The notes under the pieces are model-generated. The model made no database searches, was not told the origin of the DNA, and was given only the letters and a program-made list of their open reading frames with translations. A stretch of DNA of 20,605 nt from Chloroflexota bacterium (GTDB lineage Bacteria > Chloroflexota > Anaerolineae > Anaerolineales > Villigracilaceae): positions 1 to 20,605 of the forward strand of contig JAEWVF010000091.1 of NCBI GenBank assembly GCA_023459215.1, given 5' to 3'. The stretch's first letter is position 1, and the number at the start of each line of letters is the position of its first letter. Below are positions 1 through 6,845 of the stretch, piece by piece. Both the position numbers and the translations under genes were made by a program.

Positions 1-106
1 CCGGTTCGATGTGGCAGGGGATGAAAACCAGGATATGGTGATGGTGTTGAGGCACTCCCAAAAGAAATGGGGAGTAAACAGGCTGCCATCACTTAAACCC
101 CAGGCG

Positions 107-232
107 TCATCCCTTGACCCTACCACCTGACGTGTGGGATTCTGCGGCATTTTCAAGCATTTTTCTGGCTTCGAGTTTTTCCTGCTCCCAAGCATTGTCC
201 ACGCCCGTCCACACGCAGGTAACGCAAACCGT
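107..232 (-). pseudogene. possible 3' remnant of a minus-strand gene cut by the IS
   Basis: On the minus strand an open frame runs from the left edge of the insertion sequence to a TGA at 109-107 and has no start codon of its own. Its 41 codons read like the end of a real helical protein, including the stretch WEQEKLEARKMLENAAES. The frame opens exactly at the IS boundary, which is what one expects if the element inserted into the 3' part of a gene. No matching continuation was found on the far side of the IS (after 1936), so the rest of the gene may have been deleted. A plus-strand frame also covers this stretch, so it may be non-coding. The family is not recognised. Confidence 0.22.
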
Positions 233-233
233 T

Positions 234-258
234 GAAACTGTCGAAAAAGTGGGGCGAA
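234..258 (+). repeat. left terminal inverted repeat of the IS
   Basis: The core ACTGTCGAAAAA (237-248) is a perfect inverted match of 1923-1934, with a second block GGGGCGAA at 251-258 matching 1904-1911. The inner spacing differs between the two ends (2 bases here, 11 on the right), so the ends are imperfect repeats. Confidence 0.75.
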
Positions 259-300
259 TCTCACAAGAATCTACCGGGTTCTATAGCCATAGAGGATACT

Positions 301-1203
301 ATGGCAAAATTCAAACCACTCAATGAAAATCAACTGGTCATGCTGCCCATCTCGTTGCAAGACCAGATCGTGCCAGGCACACTCGAACACACCATCAGCC
401 GAGTGGTGGATAAGCATATCGATCTCGCAGTCTTTGATGAGCGTTACAACAATGATGAGACCGGCGCGGCAGCCGTCCATCCCAAGATTTTGCTCAAGGT
501 CATTCTGCTAGCTTATGCCAGGGGCATGATCAGCTCGCGCCAAATCGAGCGCGCCTGCCGAGAAAACATTCCCTTCATTGCCCTGTCTTACGGCTACGCC
601 CCCGACCACAGCACCATCGCTGCGTTTGTCTCTTCGATGCAAGCTGAGGTGCAGGCCATTTTCAGCAATGTCCTGCTGGTGTGCGAAGAAATGAAACTGC
701 TGGACGGCACACATTTTAGCCTGGATGGCGTCAAGCTCTCGGCCAATGTCTCGAAAGAATGGAGTGGCACACTCGACGAACTCAAACACAAACGCGACAA
801 GCTGAAGGAAAAGCTCGAGCGCGTCATGACCGAACATGCCCAGGCAGACAAGCAGCCTGAAGTGGAAGAAGAGCGCCAGAAGAAGCAGGAAAAACGGCTC
901 CAACTCCAGGTCGAGCGGCTGAACGAATTCCTAAAGGATCGCGAACCGAAGCGCGGCAGCGATGACAAAGAGATCCAAAGCAACGCCGTCGACAATGAAT
1001 CAGTCAAGATGCCCAGTTCGCATGGCGTCATCCAGGGTTACAACGCCCAGGCTCTGGTCGATTCAAAACACCAGGTCATTCTGGCAGCCGAAGCGTTTGC
1101 CAGCCAGGATCATGAAAACCTCCAGCCAATGCTGGCTGGTGCAAAAAAAAAAACGTTGTCGCCATCGGAAAAGATGAAACCTATTTTCAGGGCAAGCAGC
1201 TGA
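301..1203 (+). CDS. IS1182-family transposase, N-terminal part (frame 1)
   Basis: This is the first part of a DDE transposase that cuts and joins the ends of its IS. The ATG at 301 is preceded by AGAGGA at 291-296, so it is preferred over upstream starts inside the terminal repeat. Residues about 45-120 resemble the DUF772 transposase N-terminal domain (HPKILLKVILLAYARGMISS). SLDGVKLSANVSK (about 140-152) carries the likely first catalytic Asp, D142. A charged coiled coil follows at about 155-235, and YNAQALVDSKHQVI probably carries the second catalytic Asp. The frame then runs over an A11 run (1143-1153) and ends at 1203 in about 17 residues that do not fit the family. The family sequence continues in the -1 frame, so the active protein needs slippage or a base change. 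Confidence 0.8.
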   Translation: MAKFKPLNENQLVMLPISLQDQIVPGTLEHTISRVVDKHIDLAVFDERYNNDETGAAAVHPKILLKVILLAYARGMISSRQIERACRENIPFIALSYGYAPDHSTIAAFVSSMQAEVQAIFSNVLLVCEEMKLLDGTHFSLDGVKLSANVSKEWSGTLDELKHKRDKLKEKLERVMTEHAQADKQPEVEEERQKKQEKRLQLQVERLNEFLKDREPKRGSDDKEIQSNAVDNESVKMPSSHGVIQGYNAQALVDSKHQVILAAEAFASQDHENLQPMLAGAKKKTLSPSEKMKPIFRASS

Positions 1204-1826
1204 CTGCCGATAGCAACTATCATTCGCTCAAGAGCCTGACAGTGTGTCGCGATGAAAAGATTGATGCCTACATCCCCGACATCCAATTCCGAAAACGCGA
1301 TGCGCGCTTCGCCGAGCAGGAGCGTTTCAAGGATGGCGTTCATGGCAGCCAGCGACCGGAAACGAAGACAACCCCTTTCACGCTGGCGGACTTCGTTTTT
1401 GATCCCGATAAGCAGGTTTACATCTGCCCGAACGGCAAGGAACTGAACTGCCACGCCCGCAACCAGGTCAACCGCCATCGCACTTACGATGTTTACCATG
1501 CCCGCGTCGAGGACTGCACCGCCTGTCCGCTCAGAGCGCGCTGCCTGAGCAAGCCGAATACTTCGCGCCGGTACCTTTCCGTCCAGGTGGATGGCCAATC
1601 GCCCAACCTGATCGATGAGATGAAGGCGAAGATCGACAGCGAACAGGGCAAGCGCATCTACGCCCGGCGGCTGGGAATTGTAGAGCCGGTCTTTGCCAAT
1701 ATCTGTGTGCACAAGCAAATGAGTCGCTTGATGTTACGCAGCAAGGCAAAAGTGGATGTACAATGGAAATTGTTTGCACTGGTACATAATATCGGGAAAA
1801 TTCATACTTTTGGGGCGCTCCAGTAG
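1143..1826 (+). CDS. IS1182-family transposase, C-terminal part (-1 frame)
   Basis: This frame continues the transposase immediately after the A11 run: reading from 1143 gives KKKNVVAIGKDETYFQGKQL and then the C-terminal transposase domain. There is a Cys/His cluster around VEDCTACPLRARCLSK, and RRLGIVEPVFANI carries the likely third catalytic residue (Glu) of the DDE triad. The terminal VQWKLFALVHNIGKI is typical of the family. It has no start of its own with a ribosome-binding site; the first ATG is at 1242, inside the domain. It is therefore expressed only by frameshifting or transcript slippage from the upstream frame, or the locus is a pseudogene. A joined product would be about 508 residues, normal for the family. 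Confidence 0.75.
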   Translation, partial: KKKNVVAIGKDETYFQGKQLTADSNYHSLKSLTVCRDEKIDAYIPDIQFRKRDARFAEQERFKDGVHGSQRPETKTTPFTLADFVFDPDKQVYICPNGKELNCHARNQVNRHRTYDVYHARVEDCTACPLRARCLSKPNTSRRYLSVQVDGQSPNLIDEMKAKIDSEQGKRIYARRLGIVEPVFANICVHKQMSRLMLRSKAKVDVQWKLFALVHNIGKIHTFGALQ

Positions 1827-1903
1827 CCCCAGGCCGATGGATAGGCCCATCCTAACCGCATTCTGTCCCTAAAAACGGACTGTTGAGCGCCGGGCCGGGG
1901 TGT

Positions 1904-1936
1904 TTCGCCCCGCGAAAATAGGTTTTTCGACAGTCT
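1904..1936 (-). repeat. right terminal inverted repeat of the IS
   Basis: TTTTTCGACAGT (1923-1934) is the reverse complement of the left end core, and TTCGCCCC (1904-1911) that of the second left block. It is followed at 1937 by CGTT, which also precedes the left end. Confidence 0.75.
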
Positions 1937-1968
1937 CGTTGGGCAGTTGTAACCTTAAAAAGGTATAT

Positions 1969-2652
1969 ATGGGAAATCGTAACAAAAAAGCCTCTAAAAT
2001 CATCCGTTTCGGAATCGGTCACCCTTCGACTGGTGCCTTTGCTGTATGGCGGCTTTGGGTTCAAGGTAACGAGACATATCTAGCTGTAAGGTCTACCGCC
2101 CAACAGATGAAAGCCAGCCTTCACGCAAACGGACGATGGTATTTTATGCTATCAAACAAACAGGGATTTTCCGTAAAGAGACCTCGCCCTATTATTTCAG
2201 GTATAACGCGCGGCCCAGGTGTCATCTATGCTGGTGGTCTCGTCCAACAATCACTGCCAGGGTCTGTGGTAGACGATGATGTAGAAATTTATTGGTATGA
2301 CATGCCTGAAAATGGTTGCAAGAAATCCTTTACTATTTTATTTGCTGACAAGAGCTTGTCCCGAGATGAACTGATTTCGAAAATTAACCCCAAACCCGAT
2401 TTGCTCGGGCCTTTACAACTTCATGAACAAGAGAATGTTTGGATTGCGGTTTTTGATGAAGACCTGACGTCGGACGAGAAAACAATTTTCCAAGATATAA
2501 AAGACAAAATAGCCATCCATATGACTGGAGAACCATCAGGAGTAGTGGACGCTCATGCCCTGATGGTACAAACTACTCCGAATGATGAAATGGTATTTTT
2601 AGCAATCCTTCTAGGCAAGGAAAATATTGTCATAGATAATTCTACAGACTGA
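1969..2652 (+). CDS. hypothetical protein, accessory type
   Basis: The protein has 227 residues and no recognised domain. The N-terminal 60 residues (FGIGHPSTGAFAVWRLWV, then ETYLAVRS and KASLHANGRWYF) look like a compact beta-rich fold; I have the impression of similar orphan proteins from accessory regions, but cannot name a family. There is no signal peptide or membrane segment. The start at 1969 is preceded by AAAAAGG at 1957-1963. An upstream frame extension would begin inside the IS end, so it was not used. The gene is clearly more AT-rich than everything from 3019 onward, and it sits between an IS and an intron-like remnant, which suggests horizontal transfer. Its native promoter may have been displaced by the IS insertion. 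Confidence 0.65.
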   Translation: MGNRNKKASKIIRFGIGHPSTGAFAVWRLWVQGNETYLAVRSTAQQMKASLHANGRWYFMLSNKQGFSVKRPRPIISGITRGPGVIYAGGLVQQSLPGSVVDDDVEIYWYDMPENGCKKSFTILFADKSLSRDELISKINPKPDLLGPLQLHEQENVWIAVFDEDLTSDEKTIFQDIKDKIAIHMTGEPSGVVDAHALMVQTTPNDEMVFLAILLGKENIVIDNSTD

Positions 2653-2712
2653 CAGGGCAAAAAACAAAGCTCAAAACCGTCTTGCAAAACCGGCCCACCG
2701 ATTAATAGCCAC

Positions 2713-2840
2713 GTGTGCGACACGAAGTCGCCTAAGTAATTGTCTTGCTGGCAAATCCTGACAAGACCTGCTATCCCATTAGCAGTACCCTATGTGGTTA
2801 TGCGAGATGGAAATGCCATCACCTTACCCAACCAAGGGAT
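2713..2840 (+). ncRNA. group II intron-like 5' fragment (structured RNA remnant)
   Basis: The stretch opens with GTGTG (2713-2717), the conserved 5' start of group II introns, and then folds into consecutive short perfect hairpins. They are GCGAC/GTCGC (2717-2721 with 2727-2731), GTCTTG/CAAGAC (2742-2747 with 2762-2767), CTGCTA/TAGCAG (2768-2773 with 2780-2785), GATGG/CCATC (2806-2810 with 2816-2820) and CCTT/AAGG (2822-2825 with 2834-2837). This succession resembles the first part of intron domain I. No reverse transcriptase, domain V or 3' end follows, so it would be a truncated remnant. A different structured RNA cannot be excluded. Confidence 0.45.
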
Positions 2841-2855
2841 GAGCAAAAAGTGAAT

Positions 2856-2895
2856 GAAAAAGGCCTCGCATTGAAAAAGATGCCCGGCCTTTTTC
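2856..2895 (+). terminator. terminator-like inverted repeat
   Basis: GAAAAAGGCC (2856-2865) pairs perfectly with GGCCTTTTTC (2886-2895) across a 20-base loop. The right arm contains T5. It could stop transcription from the region upstream before the 3019 gene. The loop is long, so activity is uncertain. Confidence 0.4.
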
Positions 2896-3018
2896 CTGGC
2901 GGATGTTTTGAAGCCGCTCTTTATCAGATTCCCCCGGCTGGCCGCTGTGATTTGTGATAGTATCGTCGCGTAAATTCGTGGCTTGGCTGCGGCCATTTCT
3001 TGCGGTCGGGAGTCTCTG

Positions 3019-3441
3019 ATGGTTCCTTCGGATTTGGAAAACTTTGTTTACGATGCATCTCTCGCTTGGTATGAGGGCAAGCTGATTATTGGGCAGGATG
3101 AAATCTTGCTGTATTTGTCCGCCGAAACCGATGGACAGGCCATGCTCATTCTGTCCCAGGCTGAGTCTTTCCTGAAATCCATCCAGGGGATGCTCTCCGC
3201 GGCCAAGAGCTATGCGGCGGAAAAACTGCTCGATTTAAGGAATGAGGGCTGGGGAGAAGAGAATAGCTCTGAAATTTCGGAGGAGGAGTTTATCTCTTGT
3301 CTCGTCTGTTTTTCGATCACCCTTTATCCAACTCAAAATGTAGAAATCATCTTTCGCGCGGGGGACTTGTTCTCCGGACATATTGTTTTGATTTCCGCGA
3401 ACATGCAGGGCCGTTTTTCAGACGCAAGCATCGCAGGTTGA
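3019..3441 (+). CDS. DUF2262-like hypothetical protein
   Basis: The protein has 140 residues. The C-terminal part, with VEIIFRAGDLFSGHIVLI followed by a Gly-rich end, resembles the DUF2262 family of uncharacterised bacterial proteins, which carry a similar D-LF-GH pattern. The preceding helix with LSQAESFLKSIQGMLSAAK, and the segment ending in NEGWGEE, also fit. There is no signal peptide, membrane segment or catalytic motif. The ATG at 3019 is preceded by GGGAG (3008-3012) with 6-base spacing and is preferred over the in-frame ATG at 2983. It is the first gene of a plus-strand run, 30 bases ahead of the peptidase E-like gene. Function is unknown, and the family assignment is from memory of the motif. 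Confidence 0.7.
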   Translation: MVPSDLENFVYDASLAWYEGKLIIGQDEILLYLSAETDGQAMLILSQAESFLKSIQGMLSAAKSYAAEKLLDLRNEGWGEENSSEISEEEFISCLVCFSITLYPTQNVEIIFRAGDLFSGHIVLISANMQGRFSDASIAG

Positions 3442-3471
3442 CAACACAGCCCGGAAAGGAAATTCAAATCC

Positions 3472-4200
3472 ATGGCCATTATCGTAGCCATCGACGGCGG
3501 GGAAATTGGGCAGAAGGAAACCTATTTGATCGATGAATATATCGTCAAGCTGGCGAATCGCCGCAAAGCGAACGTTTTGTTCATCCCGACCGCCAGCGGC
3601 GAGCCTGAGGGCTATATCGGCACCATCCGACAAATCTACGCCGATGCTCTCGGCTGCAACTATGACTGGCTTTCCCTGCAAACGGATGCGCCGGACCGCG
3701 CCGCGCTGGAGCGCAAAATCGATTGGGCCGATATCCTTTATGTTGGCGGCGGCAACACCCGGATGATGATGCAGGTCTGGGCCAGGCATGGTTTGGATCA
3801 GGTCTTGCGGGCCAATTTTTCCAGGGACAAGGTTTACAGCGGCCTGAGCGCCGGTTCGATTTGTTGGTTCGCCTCCGGGTTGAGCGACTCGGATAGTTTC
3901 GAGGCGGCTGGTGCCTGGTCTTATTCCTATGTGGACGGGTTGGGGCTGATTGAAGGCTGCCACTGTCCGCATTACGACGAGGGTTTACAGGAAGCCAACT
4001 TCAAGGATTTCCTGCAAAGCCTCGATCGGACGGTGCTGGCCATCGAGAACAACTGCGCCCTTGTGCTGGAGGGCGAGAACCATGCGATTGTGCGCAGCCA
4101 GCCAGACAAACATGCTTATTGGCTGGGCCGCGCCGTAGACGGTACGCCGCAACAGGTCAGGCTCGAAGAGCATGGAAGCCTGAGCCGCAGGGTGTTCTGA
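3472..4200 (+). CDS. peptidase E-like protein (peptidase S51 family)
   Basis: This 242-residue cytoplasmic protein belongs to the S51 group (peptidase E / cyanophycinase), serine peptidases with a class I glutamine-amidotransferase-like fold. Peptidase E cleaves dipeptides with N-terminal Asp. The N-terminus (IIVAIDGGEIG) starts the first beta strand, and VLFIPTASGEPEGY (35-48) is characteristic. YVGGGNTRMM (90-99) is the GGGNT element, and GLSAGSICW (124-132) is the nucleophile elbow with Ser126. CHCPHYD (163-169) supplies likely active-site His. Length is close to PepE (about 230) and well short of secreted cyanophycinases. AAAGGA at 3454-3460 lies 11 bases before the ATG. The next gene follows after 3 bases, so they are co-transcribed. 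Asp-dipeptidase activity is inferred. Confidence 0.88.
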   Translation: MAIIVAIDGGEIGQKETYLIDEYIVKLANRRKANVLFIPTASGEPEGYIGTIRQIYADALGCNYDWLSLQTDAPDRAALERKIDWADILYVGGGNTRMMMQVWARHGLDQVLRANFSRDKVYSGLSAGSICWFASGLSDSDSFEAAGAWSYSYVDGLGLIEGCHCPHYDEGLQEANFKDFLQSLDRTVLAIENNCALVLEGENHAIVRSQPDKHAYWLGRAVDGTPQQVRLEEHGSLSRRVF

Positions 4201-4203
4201 GCA

Positions 4204-5058
4204 ATGTATTTTGAAAAATACAGGGAGCTTTTGCTGGACCCGTTTGCGGTTCAATTTCAAAGAGTTGAAATTGAATCCATCATCAGCTATCCATATGCCG
4301 GGAACGATGTTATCGAGTGTATCGGCGCTGTTGATAAAGGGCGGGCTAATTTTTTCGTTAAATTTGAGCGGCATCGCGATGCCGATTTTGAGAATGAGAC
4401 TTATTTCCTGAACAAGCTGCAGCAGGCCGCTTCGTTAAAAATCCCGAAAGTAATTGAAACTGGCAGATACCAGGGAATTAACTACCTGGTGTTGGAGAAG
4501 CTGCCGGGGGCCAGAATTTCCTTCATCCTTGATAAATATGCCGCCAACACAAGCGCATACTGTAACCGGTTTGGCTACAGCCTGGGCGAGATTCATTCCT
4601 TGAACTTTACAGAGCGTTTGGCGAAGGGAAGAAAAATTCACAGTCTGCCGGAGAACCCGCAAAACGACCCTTTTATCGCTGCCGCGCGTTGCTGGCTGGA
4701 AGGGAATGCTCCGGCCTCGGTTAATGATGCTTTTATCCATGGCGATCATCATTACGCCAACCTTCTTTGGGCCGATGATTGTATTTCAGGGGTATTGGAT
4801 TGGGAATTGGCCGGTTGGGGAAACAAAGAACTTGATTTGGCCTGGGCTGTGATTCCCAGGCCCGGGCAGCAATTTTTCAAATCGAGATACGAGGAAGATG
4901 AAATTTTAAGCGGGTATTGCCAAGTAAATCATTTTGACATTAAAACCTATCGATACTATAAAGTCTTGCACCTGACTCATTTTTATAGAATTTCCGCAGA
5001 TGAGCCAGATTATCAAACCTGGGTCAGAGCACAGGTTAAAGAACTTCTCTATTCTTGA
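4204..5058 (+). CDS. aminoglycoside phosphotransferase (APH) family kinase
   Basis: This 284-residue soluble protein has the APH / choline kinase-like fold. FVKFE (51-55) holds the probable ATP-binding Lys53, and YLVLEKLPG (94-102) is the hinge. FIHGDHHYANLLW (177-189) is the catalytic loop with H179-G180-D181 and N186. GVLDWELAGWG (196-206) carries the metal-binding D199. All key residues are intact, so it should be an active small-molecule kinase. The family also phosphorylates sugars, choline and other metabolites, and nothing here shows an antibiotic substrate. It starts 3 bases after the peptidase stop and is followed by a NUDIX and a HIT gene, which points to metabolite repair or salvage rather than drug resistance. 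Confidence 0.88.
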   Translation: MYFEKYRELLLDPFAVQFQRVEIESIISYPYAGNDVIECIGAVDKGRANFFVKFERHRDADFENETYFLNKLQQAASLKIPKVIETGRYQGINYLVLEKLPGARISFILDKYAANTSAYCNRFGYSLGEIHSLNFTERLAKGRKIHSLPENPQNDPFIAAARCWLEGNAPASVNDAFIHGDHHYANLLWADDCISGVLDWELAGWGNKELDLAWAVIPRPGQQFFKSRYEEDEILSGYCQVNHFDIKTYRYYKVLHLTHFYRISADEPDYQTWVRAQVKELLYS

Positions 5059-5074
5059 CCCGGCTGGAATCTTG

Positions 5075-5551
5075 ATGTTCCTTGATCTTCTTTTCCAAAT
5101 CTGGCGGCGTTTGAGTGGCCACCTGCAGTGGTGGTCGTTGTGGCTTTTCAGCAGCAAATTCATGGTCAGTGTTTCGGGGGTGGTATTCGACCAGGATGGA
5201 CGCATCCTGCTCCAGCGTCATCGGCATTGGGTGGCGGATGTCTGGGGCTTGCCGGGCGGCATTGTCCAGCGCGGCGAAACGCTCGAAGCCGCTTTTACGC
5301 GCGAGGTGCTCGAAGAGACCGGCCTGGCGCTGGCCGAAATTGAATTGCTCAGGGTGGTCAGCGATTATCGCCTGCGGATCGAAGTTTACTATCGCGCCAG
5401 GCTTGCCGCCGGGGTAAACCCGCTCACGATTCGGATACAACCACAGGAAATCCTTGAAGCACGTTTCTTTCATCCCAAAGAACTGCCCCCAAACATGTTT
5501 CCTTTACAGCGCGACCTGATTACGCTTGCCTCTTCCCGTGAGACAGGTTAG
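5075..5551 (+). CDS. NUDIX hydrolase
   Basis: The protein has 158 residues and hydrolyses a nucleoside diphosphate linked to some other moiety. The Nudix box is perfect: G62-x5-E68-x7-REVLEETGL (76-84), matching GX5EX7REUXEEXGU. An N-terminal helix of about 30 residues rich in Trp and Leu (FLDLLFQIWRR, LQWWSLWLF) precedes the domain strand KFMVSVSGVVFD. This N-terminal arm looks hydrophobic or amphipathic and may bind membrane or partner. The ATG at 5075 was chosen because the longer frame from 5000 overlaps the upstream APH gene and adds an unrelated 25-residue stretch. There is a 16-base gap to the APH gene. Substrate unknown. Confidence 0.88.
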   Translation: MFLDLLFQIWRRLSGHLQWWSLWLFSSKFMVSVSGVVFDQDGRILLQRHRHWVADVWGLPGGIVQRGETLEAAFTREVLEETGLALAEIELLRVVSDYRLRIEVYYRARLAAGVNPLTIRIQPQEILEARFFHPKELPPNMFPLQRDLITLASSRETG

Positions 5552-5571
5552 CCTTTGATGCGAGGTTATTT

Positions 5572-6048
5572 ATGCATAACCATGCGCCGGATCATTATCA
5601 GTGTCCCTTTTGCCTGCTGATTCAAGGGATTCAGAACGAACATGTTCATTCCATCCACAGCGACATCGTTTATCACGATGATGTTGTGACTGCCTTGGTC
5701 AGCGCCCACCAGTGGCCGAACAATCATGGCAATGTCCTGGTGGTCCCCAACCGGCACTATGAGAACATTTTTGACCTGCCGGTGCGCTACGCCGTTGATA
5801 TTCAGCGTCAGGCAAAGCGCTTGGCCCTGGCGATGAAATCCGTTTACGCCTGTGACGGGGTTTCCACCCGCCAGCACAATGAACCGGCTGGTGGACAGGA
5901 TGTCTGGCATTATCACCTGCACGTTACGCCGCGCTACAAGAACGATAATTACTACGCCAGCCAGCGTGAGTTTATGTCAATCCCGGAACGGAAACAGCAC
6001 GCTGAAGCGCTGATTAAAGCCCTGGGAAAAATCGATTTGTGCGGATGA
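5572..6048 (+). CDS. HIT-family hydrolase
   Basis: The protein has 158 residues and belongs to the histidine triad superfamily, which cleaves nucleoside phosphoramidates or dinucleoside polyphosphates. The signature HYHLHV (113-118) has the three His of the triad (H113, H115, H117). CPFC (11-14), with nearby His residues, is the usual zinc-binding start of the Fhit/HinT-like branch, and NNHGNVLVVPNRHYENIFDL (50-69) is the conserved substrate-pocket strand-helix. GAGG at 5562-5565 lies 6 bases before the ATG. It closes the plus-strand run after the NUDIX gene, so the two hydrolases may clean up related nucleotides. It meets the minus-strand lipoprotein gene tail to tail with a 4-base gap. Confidence 0.9.
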   Translation: MHNHAPDHYQCPFCLLIQGIQNEHVHSIHSDIVYHDDVVTALVSAHQWPNNHGNVLVVPNRHYENIFDLPVRYAVDIQRQAKRLALAMKSVYACDGVSTRQHNEPAGGQDVWHYHLHVTPRYKNDNYYASQREFMSIPERKQHAEALIKALGKIDLCG

Positions 6049-6052
6049 TGGC

Positions 6053-6841
6053 TTAAGGCCAGGGGATTTCGACAAATTTGGTGTAACCGTGTTTTTCAGC
6101 CGCGGTGATGCGTCCATGCGAGGCTTCCGCGCAGCCGGGTTCGTCAACAATGGCGATCGAGGTCTCATACGTCCCGGCGGATTCCATCACGATTTGTCCG
6201 GCGCGGCAGACCCAGACTTGCAGGACATACGGCGTTTGCAGCGAATCGTCCCCGGCGCGCAGAATCAGCGGATTCCAACTGACAATCACCTCGTTCCCGT
6301 TGCGTTTGGCGGTTACGTTGCTCAATGGCCCGTAAAAGGGTGACTTCGGCAGGTTGTAATCATCCGGGTGGATGGGTTGGACGCTCATGATGTCGCCGCT
6401 CAGGTCCATCAGGTCGGTGCGCACCCAGCAGGATTTGTTATCGCCGCGCGCCATGGTCAAGGCCCAGGTGCCCTGGTCGTTGCGCCCGATAACATCCTGG
6501 TTGGCGCCTTGCACCATCCCATACAGGTACAGGTACATTGCTCCCGGCCCGTAGCGGCAACTGACTTTTTCGACGTTGACTTTCCCGCGCAGGATGGCGT
6601 AGGTGGGCGTCGGCGCGGGACTGGGCGTTTCGCTGGGAGTCGCGGTGCTGCTGGGAGCGGGCGTGGCTGTTTCGGTTGGGCTGGGGGTGACTGTTGCGCT
6701 TGGCTGCGGGCTGGGAGTCTCGCTCGGCGGCGGGGCGCTGGTTTCGCTGGCAGAAGGCGGGATCAATTCCGCTGCAGCCCCACCTGGGGCGCAGGCGGCC
6801 AGCAGGAGCATCATGGTTAAAAGGATAAAAAGTTTTCTCAT
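6053..6841 (-). CDS. lipoprotein with Pro/Ser/Thr linker and SH3-like domain
   Basis: This 262-residue exported protein begins MRKLFILLTMMLLLAAC, a signal peptide with lipobox LAAC and acylated Cys17. Residues about 24-80 form a low-complexity linker of Pro, Ser, Thr and Glu repeats. Residues about 82-150 (VNVEKVSCRYGPGAMYLYLY, then WALTMA and CWVRTDLMDL) look like a bacterial SH3 domain, a fold that usually binds cell-wall peptide or other proteins. The remaining part (VTAKRNGNEVIVSWNPL) resembles a fibronectin type III-like strand set. It is the last gene of a minus-strand operon, 4 bases after the SDR gene. The linker DNA gives spurious Gly-rich frames on the opposite strand. Ligand unknown. 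Confidence 0.85.
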   Translation of the reverse strand: MRKLFILLTMMLLLAACAPGGAAAELIPPSASETSAPPPSETPSPQPSATVTPSPTETATPAPSSTATPSETPSPAPTPTYAILRGKVNVEKVSCRYGPGAMYLYLYGMVQGANQDVIGRNDQGTWALTMARGDNKSCWVRTDLMDLSGDIMSVQPIHPDDYNLPKSPFYGPLSNVTAKRNGNEVIVSWNPLILRAGDDSLQTPYVLQVWVCRAGQIVMESAGTYETSIAIVDEPGCAEASHGRITAAEKHGYTKFVEIPWP

Positions 6842-6845
6842 ACGG

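Larger units (their letters stand above)
234..1936 (+). mobile_element. IS1182-family insertion sequence, about 1.7 kb
   Basis: The element is bounded by inverted repeats. ACTGTCGAAAAA at 237-248 is matched perfectly by its reverse complement at 1923-1934, and the similarity extends outward by GA and inward by a second matching block (GGGGCGAA at 251-258 versus TTCGCCCC at 1904-1911). Between them lies a single transposase locus in two frames. The tetranucleotide CGTT flanks both ends (230-233 and 1937-1940) and may be the target duplication, although such a short match could be chance. Size, one-gene layout and transposase type fit the IS1182 family. Confidence 0.8.

Noticed and set aside
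1939..1969. promoter reading out of the IS right end into the 1969 gene
   Set aside because: TTGGGC and TATATA are 19 bases apart and the -10 would overlap the start codon, so it is too weak to list.
2653..2712. tRNA-like segment
   Set aside because: No acceptor stem, T arm or CCA-like end can be built; only A-rich spacer is seen.
2745..2957. 70-residue plus-strand frame in the intron-like spacer
   Set aside because: It has no ribosome-binding site or protein-like composition and runs through several perfect RNA hairpins and a terminator-like repeat.
4204..5058. antibiotic-resistance gene from the APH fold
   Set aside because: The fold is shared by many metabolite kinases and the neighbours are housekeeping hydrolases; nothing shows an aminoglycoside substrate.
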